A stretch of DNA of 36,879 bases, from NCBI GenBank assembly GCA_015234045.1, contig JADFWU010000033.1, positions 1 to 36,879 of the forward strand, read 5' to 3'. The translations under genes were made by a program, and so were the position numbers. Positions 9,701-17,805 of the stretch are shown here, in pieces; within the stretch, counting starts at the first letter, position 1; each line of letters starts with the position of its first letter. This DNA is from Magnetococcales bacterium. Its GTDB lineage: Bacteria; Pseudomonadota; Magnetococcia; Magnetococcales; JADFWU01. A model generated the notes under the pieces. The model did no database searches. It was not told where the DNA came from and saw nothing but the letters and a program-made list of their open reading frames with translations.

Positions 9701-10735
9701 GCTGCTTCTGCTGTCTTGCTTGATCCTGCTGAATGGGCGCATGTTAAGGGTTTACTTAAACAAAACTGTGATAGATTCATTGAGTTTGTAAGCTTTATAT
9801 TGACAACAACCAATGGAAAGTTAATTCCATTATCAAAACTCTATAGTCAAGCCATTGATATTATAACTATTGGTTCAAAAAATTGGTTCCTCCATTCGCC
9901 TGTAGCTTGGTCCGGAAAAGTCTATACCCCTACCCCAGATGATAATATATCAGATTATTTACGAAATCTGGTTGATAGGATCGGTAAGGATCCCAGTCCA
10001 GCAGCCTCAAACGCACTACAGCAACTTCTTGATTCAGATTTACCAGAGGATTGGGATCAATATGTTCGATCAATTTTGGCTACCCATCATAGATTGGTTG
10101 CAGATGATTTGTTTCCTGCTCTTCAAGTAAACGATGTATTAAATGTTATTTCCAATGGTTCTCCTGCTACAGCTGGTGATTTTCAGGCTTTGATTATAGA
10201 TTATTTGACGGATATTGCGGATGATCTGCGCAACAATACTACTGATGGTTATAAAGTGTTTTGGAATTTAGATAGCCATGGCAGAACCGCCAATCCAATC
10301 CCTGAAGAGGATGGGCGCGATAGATTGCTGGAAAAACTTCTAACCCAACTTTCTGCTGTTGGCATTAGTGCAGAACCAGAAGGGCATACTGCTGACGATA
10401 AACGAGTTGATATAAAATGCAAATTTGGAACTTGGGTGTTACCAATAGAGATAAAGCGTGATGATCATGATAAGTTGTGGAAATCTCCAGAAAATCAATT
10501 GATTAAACAATATGTTAGGGAGCGGGGGACAGAAGGATACGGTATCTATTTGGTATTCTGGTTTGGTGAGCATGGCCGAGGCCTGCAAGGCCCACCACGT
10601 GGGAGTGGAATTGGTACGCCATCATCGTTCATAGAACTGGAAACAGCATTGCAGAAAACAGTACCTTCAGAACATGAGAGTCGTGTCATTGTTAAAGTAA
10701 TTGATGTCTCAACACGCAAACCTGCTAACCAATAA
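6710..10735 (+). CDS. NACHT/STAND-like ATPase with C-terminal PD-(D/E)XK-like nuclease motif
   Basis: A 1341-residue cytoplasmic protein. The NTPase sits at the very N-terminus: Walker A GEPGMGKT (45-52), Walker B LYLDGLDE (87-94), then SCRTADW (124-130). A long helical middle (about 350-1150) with no motif I recognise resembles the repeat sensor arms of STAND proteins. Near the C-terminus, D1234, then 12 residues, then E1247-I-K1249 match the D...ExK core of PD-(D/E)XK nucleases. Bacterial NACHT and Avs-type proteins couple phage sensing to an effector; here the effector would be C-terminal. The TTG-start extension (6668) is rejected because AAGGAA is ideally spaced before ATG 6710. The middle is strongly AT-rich (8281-8340 has 15 G/C in 60) and IS debris flanks both sides, which suggests horizontal acquisition. 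A defence role is inference. Confidence 0.75.
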   Translation: MCGSESSGNGVVPRLFTQLDSPNEGKRENLPLSNFLSEPALVVLGEPGMGKTTTFVQAAQKEENAECLDIRRFIPPRNPRGLEGKTLYLDGLDEQRAGRTNSNDALDAIIGRLEELGRPKFRLSCRTADWFGELDKSHLRDASSSGYVTVIRLEPLSEVEIRQIVAAQGLDEETFLEQAQQSGIEEWITNPQHLEMILKVVSQGQEWPETRKELFERACLELVREHNDTHRRGMNPSPDNQLMLAAGMLCFLILRANLEGVAFGETSVGEGFPGLTSFSETGLPIVEAARTKLFHHPGPERAAYYHRTMAEYLAACFLVYQINHNGLPASRVKSLLISENGLLPSHLRGLHAWIASLCSEPALSLFLNTDPLGFILYGDPTFLSIKRKEQLLNEMSELAEQDPWFRQDLWDINPFERLADSSLSEKFQNVLSDWQNHQSPFVATILDIITAAKIPIVPDSSLLSVIRDHEAPSYLSYKAVRAYATHYPGMLDKLKSVVIDYIDNKLVDKDSTLEILLTELYPKHLTLEFLFNNISKLRVNNFFQYYLVEKIPKEQLPQLLILLQQNKNFIFEGEQYDSHFYWKELVGQSLVKAIKYHGEISEPEVIWSWFGVLTNSNSFSDYSEKYRLKIQEWFDEHKDVLKNILMFTINNSDPNEIGKDVFRLWRRLQISEPEWFASWCLEQVPEFTNNQEAANALFVEGIKALFWHEPIPPYPLDIAFDFVEWHPYYKDLLTPLLSSDLDENKWIRPISNIAEKAERNRTKQQLIANLTRKIQGIEQCVEKGELYRLAKIYHGRFWNVNFELSPYHRLVDYTSQDIAKAASLGFIKCVYESHSYTPEDIKKLALEGKEYSISYVLLAALELIGESSLLNIPEDTLKSAIAFKMSKPSGREPAWFLYLLKEQPDMASRVIFAYWLPQLQANSEHISDLSRLDSKEWSEIAQRLAIPLLEACPKLEGQSLELLLLAALKWGDHQALNQLVQERWQHVTDQISGWSYLAASAVLLDPAEWAHVKGLLKQNCDRFIEFVSFILTTTNGKLIPLSKLYSQAIDIITIGSKNWFLHSPVAWSGKVYTPTPDDNISDYLRNLVDRIGKDPSPAASNALQQLLDSDLPEDWDQYVRSILATHHRLVADDLFPALQVNDVLNVISNGSPATAGDFQALIIDYLTDIADDLRNNTTDGYKVFWNLDSHGRTANPIPEEDGRDRLLEKLLTQLSAVGISAEPEGHTADDKRVDIKCKFGTWVLPIEIKRDDHDKLWKSPENQLIKQYVRERGTEGYGIYLVFWFGEHGRGLQGPPRGSGIGTPSSFIELETALQKTVPSEHESRVIVKVIDVSTRKPANQ

Positions 10736-10862
10736 TTGCATGAAATTCTTTCAATGAATCAAATGCTGCCGTTTTGGAACTGTAGATACACAATCCTGAA
10801 AAACAGCTATTTATCAAATAATTGCATATGGGCCCCAAAAATGGCGTGTACCTACTGAAAGT
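10736..10862. other. Intergenic, includes the outer end of an IS fragment
   Basis: AT-rich sequence after the ATPase-nuclease stop. The right part (about 10830-10862) is probably the terminal region of the IS1634-like element whose transposase fragment follows. No canonical terminator was found for the + strand gene. Confidence 0.4.
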
Positions 10863-11280
10863 TCAGGCCATCTTCGATAGGTGAAACAGAAAAAGTCCTT
10901 TTATGAAGAGGGGTTGAGAGTTTTTTAAGATGATATCGGCTTTTTCTGATGGCCGATTTCTCTGAAAAAATTCAAAATTTCCTGAGCGAATTTTACTGAC
11001 CTGCAACGCTTTCAAAGCCTCTTTGACTTGGAACCATGATTCTCCGCATTGATGCTCCACTACACGCGCAATGAGCAAAGCTAATACGCAGATCTTCACG
11101 TGGGCTTCGATTCTCTTTTCCAGACGGTGAAACATTGGGGTCATTTTGATTTCTGTGCGTTTAAGGGAGCGGAAACAGCGTTCAACGACCAGCAGCGATT
11201 TATAGGCATTTGCCGCATCAGCCACGGTAATCGTGTCGTCATTTGTTTGAATGACCCACTTGCCGTCATAACGAGCAGCA
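10863..11280 (-). pseudogene. IS1634-like (IS4 superfamily) transposase, C-terminal fragment
   Basis: Reading on the - strand, the fragment encodes AARYDGKWVIQTND followed by LLVVERCFRSLKRTE and a helical tail. This is the C-terminal part of an IS4-superfamily transposase, including the region around the catalytic Glu (VERCFRSLK). The N-terminal half is missing: homology stops at about 11280, where sequence changes abruptly into an istB fragment on the other strand. The few residues before FNAARYDG come from that foreign sequence. It is not functional alone. Confidence 0.8.
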
Positions 11281-11559
11281 TTGAACCGACTTCTAAAACC
11301 AGACCTGCTCATCTTGGATGAATTAGGATACCTGCCTATAGATAAAGCTGGAGCCGATCTTCTATTCCAAATCTTCAGTCACCGTTATGAACAAGGCTCT
11401 ATCATCATCACGACCAACCATGCCTACAAGGACTGGGCAAAAATCTTCAACAACGATGCCACACTCACATCGGCCATCCTCGACCGTCTACTCCACCACG
11501 CAGAGACCATCCTTATTGAGGGTAAAAGCTACCGAATGAAAGGTAGAATTGAGGAGTAA
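11281..11559 (+). pseudogene. istB: IS21-family IstB ATPase, C-terminal fragment
   Basis: About 90 residues starting at the Walker B region (LLILDELGYLPIDKAGADLL) and running to a natural C-terminus (EGKSYRMKGRIEE). This is the end of IstB, the helper ATPase of IS21 transposition. The Walker A half and istA are missing, so it cannot function. It is fused back-to-back with the IS1634-like fragment on the left. Confidence 0.85.
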
Positions 11560-11817
11560 AACACCATTTTATGCCTCGCATCCGTGCTTCCATGGAGTGG
11601 AATCACGGATGCGTAGGCTTGATTTCGTGACTGCATTTTCAAACCGCCAGGATTGCTACATTTTCACGCCACCGCTGACAACATCGATTATTCACAGAAA
11701 TCCACCATGAGCTACCATTGACAACAATCCGTCAAAACCATTAAGATTCAACCGTATCTAAGAATCACCAAGACCCGCCGATACTGCCACCCCCCTCTAA
11801 GGCCGATTCCTAATCAC
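11560..11817. other. IS21 right-end sequence with a strong hairpin; no gene
   Basis: After istB, GCATCCGTG (11578-11586) pairs with CACGGATGC (11604-11612). The stem continues, after one mismatch, as TTCCA/TGGAA around a five-base loop. Further on is CCGCCAGG...CTACATTTTCACGCC, typical of the right part of IS21-type elements. I see no coding sequence here. Confidence 0.5.
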
Positions 11818-11853
11818 AAAAAAGCCCCAGAAACTTATTTCTGGGGCTTTTTT
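11818..11853. terminator. Terminator of the secretin/TPR operon (bidirectional shape)
   Basis: A 16-bp perfect stem, AAAAAAGCCCCAGAAA (11818-11833) with its complement at 11838-11853, and a four-base loop. It lies 21 bases past the stop of the - strand TPR gene, and T runs on either strand make it able to work in both directions. Confidence 0.9.
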
Positions 11854-11874
11854 GTTGGGTACAATGAATAAAAT

Positions 11875-13701
11875 CTATTGGGCTGAAAAACGCCTGGAAA
11901 GCGCTTTGGCGCGCTTTCGTGCCGCTTCAAGGTCGAAATTGATCGCCCTGTTTTGGCCCAATTTCAAGGCATTACGATAGTAGGCAAGCGCTTCTCTAGG
12001 CTTACGCATTTGATCGAGGCTGACGGCAAGATTATATGCGATGTCCGGGTTTTGAGGATCTAATTTCAATGCTTTATCAAAAGAATCCTGCGCCAAAGCC
12101 CACCGCCGATGGGTGATATAGAGCGTACCCAACACAAAATGCAAATGAGCTGAATTTGGCTCTCGTTTGAGCATAATTTTCAAGCGGCTCTCACGATGTA
12201 CCGGATCTACATTGCGTCCTAAACTAATGAGACCTGCCATGGCCACACTATCCGAAGGAGTCACCCGTAATACCCGTTCATAAAGTTTCCGTGCATCATC
12301 AAAGCGCTTCTGACGCAAGGCTACCGATGCCATACCAATCAATGCATCACGGTGTGAACGATCATGCTCCAGCACCCTTCCATAGGACTGGATAGCACGG
12401 GAATAATCACCCTGATTGAGCGCTTCTTTACCCTGATTCAGTTGTTGTAAAACAAGCTCTTCTACTCGCCGATGTGAGATACGAACAGATTTCTCAGCAG
12501 GTTCTTCGTAACGTTCCGCCTCTATCGTGCTGTCTTTGACACTCTGTTGAGTCGCTGTTGGCCGACGTGCGATCGGTTTCCTAGCAACTGGAATAGGTTT
12601 AGCGGATGGTTGAGCCACTTCTGTCGAGACCGGTACGGATACCTGCTTGTCCGGCACAGCGGCAACCACTGGCTTATGTTTTACAAGCGAAGCGTTTTTC
12701 ACAGGTGCAGGTTTCTTTGCTTCTGGCTTGCTGGCTTGTTCAATTGATACTGAAGGCGGCGTGCTTGATTTCACCAGAGCTGGATTTGCCAATTCGACAA
12801 TCTTTGGCCCATCGGGCAACTTATCCGACTTTGGCTCAACAACGCGCTGATCCGGCGATGAGACTGGCACCTGTATTGGCGAATCCGAAAACTTAGGAAG
12901 ATTCAAACGACTCGATGCATCATCAACCTCAGTACCCTCTTTATCACTAAGCCCTAAACCAGGAATGGTTGGTCCAGACTCTGCGGACATCGTTTGCGAA
13001 TAGTGATCATCCTCACCCAGATGTGGAATGGCTAATTCATTCGAGAGTCCCTGACCACCAGTATTTGGCGTATCATTCAGTTGTGGAATTGTCGGAACCG
13101 CTTTTTTAGACGGAGACGGAATAGGTACAACCGGGACGGGTTTAGCAGGACGCGCCTGAGCAACCAAAGCGCCACGACTCACTGAAGGAGCACCCCACTC
13201 ATTCAGGGATTGATACAGAACGAACCCACCTCCACCAACCAAAGCAGAAAGCAGTGAAGAAATAATCAAACCATTGCCCATCTTTCGCCCACGCCGTTCG
13301 CGTCGGGCAATCTCGCCGCCCCATTTATCAGACGAGAAGAAAGGATCAGCACCAGAACCAATACCCCTGCTCCACTCACCAGAGGCTTTGGAATCCTGCC
13401 AATCCTGTTGCTTACTGGTACGTTCAGATGCATTATCCGAACTTGGCATGTCCGCTTTTGGCATACCTTTGGTCTTGGTATCCCCTTCAGTAGATGGCAA
13501 ACCGGGAGGCGGAATGGCTGGCCCCGTCATATCAGCAGAACGCGCTGAATCAGCTGTACCAGCTGCCGTATCGACAGGTCTGGACACCGCACTGGCTCCA
13601 GGCATACTTACCGAATCGGTCTCCGCCGTTGTCTTTGCTGCCTTTCCCTTTTGGTCCTTAGCAGCTTCAGCGGTTTTCAGGGCATCCATCAAAAGGCTCA
13701 T
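11875..13701 (-). CDS. Membrane-anchored TPR protein of an MSHA/type II-like apparatus (MshN-like)
   Basis: A 608-residue bitopic protein. It opens with MSLLMDALKTAE, the short cytoplasmic motif seen in MshN/GspB-like assembly proteins. One membrane helix follows at about 143-165 (LIISSLLSALVGGGGFVLY), then a long Pro/Lys/Ser-rich linker to about residue 410, then about five TPR repeats (for example NQGDYSRAIQSYGRVLEHD and FDKALKLDPQNPDIAYNLAV). The TPR domain would be periplasmic and could contact the secretin or pilin subunits. It starts six bases after the secretin stop, as the last gene of the operon. Overall plan, rather than close similarity, supports the MshN-like call. Confidence 0.75.
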   Translation of the reverse strand: MSLLMDALKTAEAAKDQKGKAAKTTAETDSVSMPGASAVSRPVDTAAGTADSARSADMTGPAIPPPGLPSTEGDTKTKGMPKADMPSSDNASERTSKQQDWQDSKASGEWSRGIGSGADPFFSSDKWGGEIARRERRGRKMGNGLIISSLLSALVGGGGFVLYQSLNEWGAPSVSRGALVAQARPAKPVPVVPIPSPSKKAVPTIPQLNDTPNTGGQGLSNELAIPHLGEDDHYSQTMSAESGPTIPGLGLSDKEGTEVDDASSRLNLPKFSDSPIQVPVSSPDQRVVEPKSDKLPDGPKIVELANPALVKSSTPPSVSIEQASKPEAKKPAPVKNASLVKHKPVVAAVPDKQVSVPVSTEVAQPSAKPIPVARKPIARRPTATQQSVKDSTIEAERYEEPAEKSVRISHRRVEELVLQQLNQGKEALNQGDYSRAIQSYGRVLEHDRSHRDALIGMASVALRQKRFDDARKLYERVLRVTPSDSVAMAGLISLGRNVDPVHRESRLKIMLKREPNSAHLHFVLGTLYITHRRWALAQDSFDKALKLDPQNPDIAYNLAVSLDQMRKPREALAYYRNALKLGQNRAINFDLEAARKRAKALSRRFSAQ

Positions 13702-13707
13702 GGCCGA

Positions 13708-15552
13708 TTACAGTCCCCATCCGTTGGAAGGCTTATCTTTGTTAAAATAGGTGCGGGTTCTGGCTCGTTCCAGAGCACCAAACTCACCACTATTAACCAA
13801 ATCATCATCAGAATGAATCACAGATGGACGTAAAAACACGATCAATTCGGTTTTACTCAGTGTGTCATCCTTATATTTAAACAAATTACCAAACACCGGT
13901 AAACTGGACAGTACAGGCACATGTGCTGTGGATTTATCCACTCGATTGGTCATGAGACCACCAATAACGCCCACTTGACCACTGCGAACGGTCAACATTG
14001 TCTCCATTTCACGAACCTGAATTTTAGGTACGCGACTGGTCACATTCTGTTCAGCCAGATCAGGATTGGGATCGGTAGCGAATCCGAGAATTCTGGTGAT
14101 CGTTGGACGCACAATCAGTGTCACTTCATCACTCAAACTGATCTGCGGCAACACATTCATCACCAAACCGACAGGAACAGTATGAACTTGAGAGGTAAAG
14201 GTAATGGACTTACCCTCATCCCGAGCATCTTTTTCAATAGTAAAGTAGACCTCATTGTCCACAACTTTGAGTACGGCTATCTGGTTATTCAGTGAAACCA
14301 ATTTCGGTGTCGAAAGTACCTGAACATCACCAAACTGCTTCAACATGCGAACTGCGGTGGTCACATTGTGTACAGTACCTGTGATACTGCCAAATGATGC
14401 ACCTGGCGAAAGCATATTGAGATTGAATACCGACTTCTCCAGCGGTCCATAGCTATCAGCATCAAATCCCGTATTAACGCTGGACGTACCAGACCAGTCC
14501 ATCCGATTAGAACCCACATCCCGCATGGCGGACCAATCTACACCGGATTGGAAACTATCGCTGAGTTCCACTTCAACAACGGTAGCCTCAATCCGTACCT
14601 GACGACGTGCCCCAGCCATTACCTGATCCAGAAATGATTGAATTTCGGCATGTTGGCGCGCAGTAGCCCGAACACTGATCAGACCAGATTGTGGATTGGT
14701 GAATACCAACGGTGTTTGAGTATTTTTCTTGGTGATTGTGGGCCGAACAGCATCAGCACCCCCTTCTCCATCCACCGGCATACCGTCACGAATTCGCTCT
14801 ACACCGTCATCCACTGCTCCATCAACACCCTCACCAGCGGCTTCATCACCACTGGCATCCGCACTGGGCTGTTTATCTTCAATAATACCAAGAATACCGC
14901 GGATATTGGATGTAAGCGTTTCCCAAAACTGGTTTGAGGACTCACTGTCCACCATCACGGTAGAGCGTCCTTCAGTATTGCCATTCTTATCGCTACTGAC
15001 ATCCCCAGATTGATTCCGGCCAATCTGATTAGTCAAGCGCAATTGCGTGGTAGACGTGCGTGTCATGTTAATATAATCAACATGATAGGTATACAAATAA
15101 GGCTTGTCAGGTCGAACAATCAGTGTCTCACCTTCAACCTCAAATTGCAGATCCACTTGTTGAGCGATACGCTCAAGAATTCTTGGCAAAGGCTGATCAA
15201 TGGCATTCAAGGTCACCTGACCGGCAACACCGGGATGGATATCAACATTCAGATTGGCATCCCTCGCCAAAGCATAGAGCAGATCCCGCACCTGCATATC
15301 CGACACGCCTATCGTATAGACTTCCTTATCCGCACCTTGAGGAATGGTGGAAGATGGCGTTGTCAAAAAGGGTGAGTGAATCACTGGCTCAGGGATATCC
15401 CCGACAACGGCCTCCGGTGGCTTCAGATGCCCTTCCATATTCTGGACAGCTGGATTGGTGGTGATACATCCACCAAGAATCAAGCTATAGGCAAGCAGGC
15501 TACCCAGCTTCTTTGGAATTCTGATCTTCGTCATACTTTCCCGTGTCATCAT
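13708..15552 (-). CDS. mshL: MshL-type secretin, outer-membrane lipoprotein
   Basis: Outer-membrane secretin of about 614 residues. The N-terminus is a lipoprotein signal with lipobox LGGC. An STN/N0-type domain follows (about 75-150: YTIGVSDMQVRDLLYALARD, then PRILERIAQQVDLQFEVEGE). Next comes a variable acidic linker, then the secretin core starting QVRIEATVVEVELSDSFQSG and ending with RVPKIQVREMETMLTVRSGQ and TELIVFLRPSVI. This order matches the MSHA pilus secretin MshL. An upstream TTG could extend the frame by six codons, but AAGGG is correctly spaced only for the ATG pair at 15552/15549, so I start at 15552. Adjacent ExeA/MshM-like and MshN-like genes support an MSHA-like or type II-like channel. 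Confidence 0.9.
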   Translation of the reverse strand: MMTRESMTKIRIPKKLGSLLAYSLILGGCITTNPAVQNMEGHLKPPEAVVGDIPEPVIHSPFLTTPSSTIPQGADKEVYTIGVSDMQVRDLLYALARDANLNVDIHPGVAGQVTLNAIDQPLPRILERIAQQVDLQFEVEGETLIVRPDKPYLYTYHVDYINMTRTSTTQLRLTNQIGRNQSGDVSSDKNGNTEGRSTVMVDSESSNQFWETLTSNIRGILGIIEDKQPSADASGDEAAGEGVDGAVDDGVERIRDGMPVDGEGGADAVRPTITKKNTQTPLVFTNPQSGLISVRATARQHAEIQSFLDQVMAGARRQVRIEATVVEVELSDSFQSGVDWSAMRDVGSNRMDWSGTSSVNTGFDADSYGPLEKSVFNLNMLSPGASFGSITGTVHNVTTAVRMLKQFGDVQVLSTPKLVSLNNQIAVLKVVDNEVYFTIEKDARDEGKSITFTSQVHTVPVGLVMNVLPQISLSDEVTLIVRPTITRILGFATDPNPDLAEQNVTSRVPKIQVREMETMLTVRSGQVGVIGGLMTNRVDKSTAHVPVLSSLPVFGNLFKYKDDTLSKTELIVFLRPSVIHSDDDLVNSGEFGALERARTRTYFNKDKPSNGWGL

Positions 15553-15674
15553 CCAACCCTTTGAGGACAATCCGTTGACGCCGACTCGTCCATCTTTTTG
15601 GAAGTACCATCATGGCGTAACAGTTCTTCATATACCATGATGATGCACTCCTCGGCTTTGTGCCTGTTTATCAT
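15549..15674 (-). CDS. Possible small ORF translationally coupled to the secretin gene
   Basis: Forty-one codons (MINRHKAEECIIMVYEELLR...CPQRVG) whose TGA overlaps the secretin start as ATGATGA. The frame extends further upstream to about 15737. A perfect hairpin, GGGAAG/CTTCCC (15685-15699), lies just before the proposed ATG. It has no recognisable domain and no clear ribosome binding site. It could be a real coupling peptide or chance. The surrounding region 15675-15835 holds nothing else I can support. Confidence 0.3.
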   Translation of the reverse strand: MINRHKAEECIIMVYEELLRHDGTSKKMDESASTDCPQRVG

Positions 15675-15835
15675 TTCATTTACTGGGAAGATACTTCCCA
15701 CCACCCCCCTACCATGAAACCCACTGTGCGTAGTCATGGCCTATTCGGTATGTTCCATATTCACCGAATGAATAAACAGGGCCTTAGGGCACTATTAGCA
15801 ATTTCCATGCTATGTTTTATACAATGTGCAACTTT

Positions 15836-17782
15836 TTATTCATTCCACGCTATTCCGTGGCGTTTTAATTCGCTTTGAAGGCTGCGTACCGACTGAATAT
15901 ACGCACCCGTTTTCTGAAGCGCTTTTGGCAATTTTTCCAGCGCGGTTCGCGCGGATGAAAACGTTGGATAATCCCCATGGTAGATTATCATATGTTTGTT
16001 TTTTAGTGGGAAAATAAATACAGTTCCCATTTCCTTTTTGAGCATGTTTTTGCGGAAGAAACCATACAGTGTCTTTCTGGTTTCAGGCTTCTCAACCCGC
16101 ATGACACGAATCGTATAGTGACGCGGACCTGTTTGATCAATCCATTCACGCCCAGCCATTATCCTCTCTTCAATAAACGCTTCTGACTTGGGTAATTCCA
16201 CTGCCTCGGCACTATCATCAGACAGATTTTGTCGAAGAACTGACACCTCTTTATACTCAACATCGGACCGGGACTCTTGTTGTGCGGCCTCTTGTTTTGC
16301 GGCCTCTTGTTGTGCGGCCTCTTGTTGCTGTTCCTCTCGTTGAGTATCTACTGGATTTACTGATTCATTTAAAGAGTCCAGCTGCATTGCGGACGGTTCA
16401 CCCGGTTCAGCTGACGGTTCCAATTCCGGCTGCATCACCACAGAATTTGGTTGGTGTTCGACAGATTCAACAGGTTTATCAGAGGCCATATTTTCCTCAG
16501 CTGGCAACTGTTCATAAGCATGCAGCGAAGCCATAACCGTATCGACCATAACCGCTGCATCCTGCTTACTTTCTGCTGTCATATTCATGACACCAGGTAC
16601 TGTGTCCTGCATCATGTTCTGTCTATTATCTTGGCTATGTAGTGAGGCGTTATTCAGTACCGATGGGTGCTGTTCGACTATGCCAACATCATCCTGTGTT
16701 TGCAAAACAGGGCTTTTTTTTTCAGGAACACCAAGCTGATCTACCCGCTCTTGCTCTGTCCTGCTGGTCTGCGGCTGTGCCACCTCTTGTTGGTGCTGAC
16801 TCATTTCTGGCTGATAAGTCGCTATATCAACGTGCTGTTCTGTCCTGGAACTATCCATCAACGACTCCAACAAAGCCGGTGGATCTTTGATCAACCAACC
16901 CATCACACCACCACCAATCACCATGCTGGTAAGTACTGTAACGGGTCGAAAAAATCGTTTGATGCCCGCAGCGTTTTCCCTCTGTGTTCCACTCACTGCC
17001 GTGCGAGCCGTTTGAATCCCGACCCGATGCACATTTTTCACATAAGCTGCCAACAAAGCCTTGTGTGCCATCTGATTCAATGGCCCAAACCAACCGCCCG
17101 ATGCATGCGCCAATATCCGCGCGGCACCACTGCTAAAGACATCCTCTCCACGATATCCAGTACCGTGCATTCTAAATGCAAGATAGGCTTTTACCTCTTT
17201 TGCTTTTAGTGGCGACAAACGGAAATTATTAGTGACCCGATCCCTGAATTGACGCATGTCATAGCCGGACAGGCGCTTATCCAACTCAGGACGACCAAAC
17301 AGAACAACCTGAAACAACTTATGCTTGCCGGTTTCCAGATTCCCCAACAAACGAATCTCTTCCAGTGTAGCCAGTGGCAGTTTATGTGCCTCTTCGATCA
17401 CTACAACCACTTGTTGCCCGGCCATATGGTGATTCATTAAGCTCTCCTGGATCAAATGAAGATGATCCAGAGGACCGCTATCAGGAGGAATGGACAGTCG
17501 TAACTCAACAGCAATGGCTTTGAGAATATTTTTGGGCGTAAGATCCGTCTGAACCAAATAGAGCGTTCTGATTGTATCCGAGACAACCACACCAAGCATT
17601 CGACTGAGGACCGTTTTTCCACTGCCTGGAACACCAATCACCTTGGTCATTCCCTCACCGCTGGTGAGTGCATATTGCAGCCCTTGCAATACCTCCGCAC
17701 GCCGACCACCTTGGTAAAAAAGGCTGACATCAGCACTATTGGAGAAGGGAAAGCGTTCCAATCCAAAGTGGTCTAAATACAT
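15836..17782 (-). CDS. ExeA/MshM-type AAA ATPase with C-terminal SPOR-like domain (copy 1)
   Basis: A 648-residue inner-membrane protein. The N-terminal AAA domain opens with the family signature MYLDHFGLERFPFSNSADVS, has Walker A GVPGSGKT (50-57) and a Walker B region ending IEEAH, with Glu at 130 where the third copy has Asp. A single membrane helix (about 280-300: VTVLTSMVIGGGVMGWLI) leads to a long Gln/Glu-rich periplasmic linker. The last ~95 residues (RHYTIRVMRVEKPE...YHGDYPTFSSARTALEKLP) resemble the SPOR peptidoglycan-binding domain of DamX-like proteins. In the ExeA family such ATPases help insert the secretin through the peptidoglycan. GGAG precedes ATG 17782. It is the third of three tandem paralogues, 23 bases after copy 2. 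Confidence 0.85.
   Translation of the reverse strand: MYLDHFGLERFPFSNSADVSLFYQGGRRAEVLQGLQYALTSGEGMTKVIGVPGSGKTVLSRMLGVVVSDTIRTLYLVQTDLTPKNILKAIAVELRLSIPPDSGPLDHLHLIQESLMNHHMAGQQVVVVIEEAHKLPLATLEEIRLLGNLETGKHKLFQVVLFGRPELDKRLSGYDMRQFRDRVTNNFRLSPLKAKEVKAYLAFRMHGTGYRGEDVFSSGAARILAHASGGWFGPLNQMAHKALLAAYVKNVHRVGIQTARTAVSGTQRENAAGIKRFFRPVTVLTSMVIGGGVMGWLIKDPPALLESLMDSSRTEQHVDIATYQPEMSQHQQEVAQPQTSRTEQERVDQLGVPEKKSPVLQTQDDVGIVEQHPSVLNNASLHSQDNRQNMMQDTVPGVMNMTAESKQDAAVMVDTVMASLHAYEQLPAEENMASDKPVESVEHQPNSVVMQPELEPSAEPGEPSAMQLDSLNESVNPVDTQREEQQQEAAQQEAAKQEAAQQESRSDVEYKEVSVLRQNLSDDSAEAVELPKSEAFIEERIMAGREWIDQTGPRHYTIRVMRVEKPETRKTLYGFFRKNMLKKEMGTVFIFPLKNKHMIIYHGDYPTFSSARTALEKLPKALQKTGAYIQSVRSLQSELKRHGIAWNE
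16274..16333. repeat. 15-bp tandem repeat inside ATPase copy 1
   Basis: Three copies of CTCTTGTTGTGCGGC (16274, 16289 with one change, 16304) and a degenerate fourth copy at 16319. On the coding strand they encode a Gln-Glu-Ala-Ala repeat (QEAAQQEAAKQEAAQQE) in the periplasmic linker. Slippage here would change linker length in steps of five residues without a frameshift. Confidence 0.85.
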
Positions 17783-17805
17783 TCAGACTCTCCAGGCTTC
17801 TTTGA

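Noticed and set aside
13274-13750. 158-codon open frame on the + strand
   Set aside because: It lies opposite the TPR protein gene, which has a clear membrane helix and TPR pattern; the + frame is rich in Pro/Ser from the complement of that linker.
16274-16333. 15-bp repeats considered as a CRISPR array or operator sites
   Set aside because: Units are directly adjacent without spacers and lie in frame within a coding sequence.
16667-17209. 180-codon open frame on the + strand
   Set aside because: It is opposite ATPase copy 1, whose AAA and membrane segments are certain; no domain on this strand.
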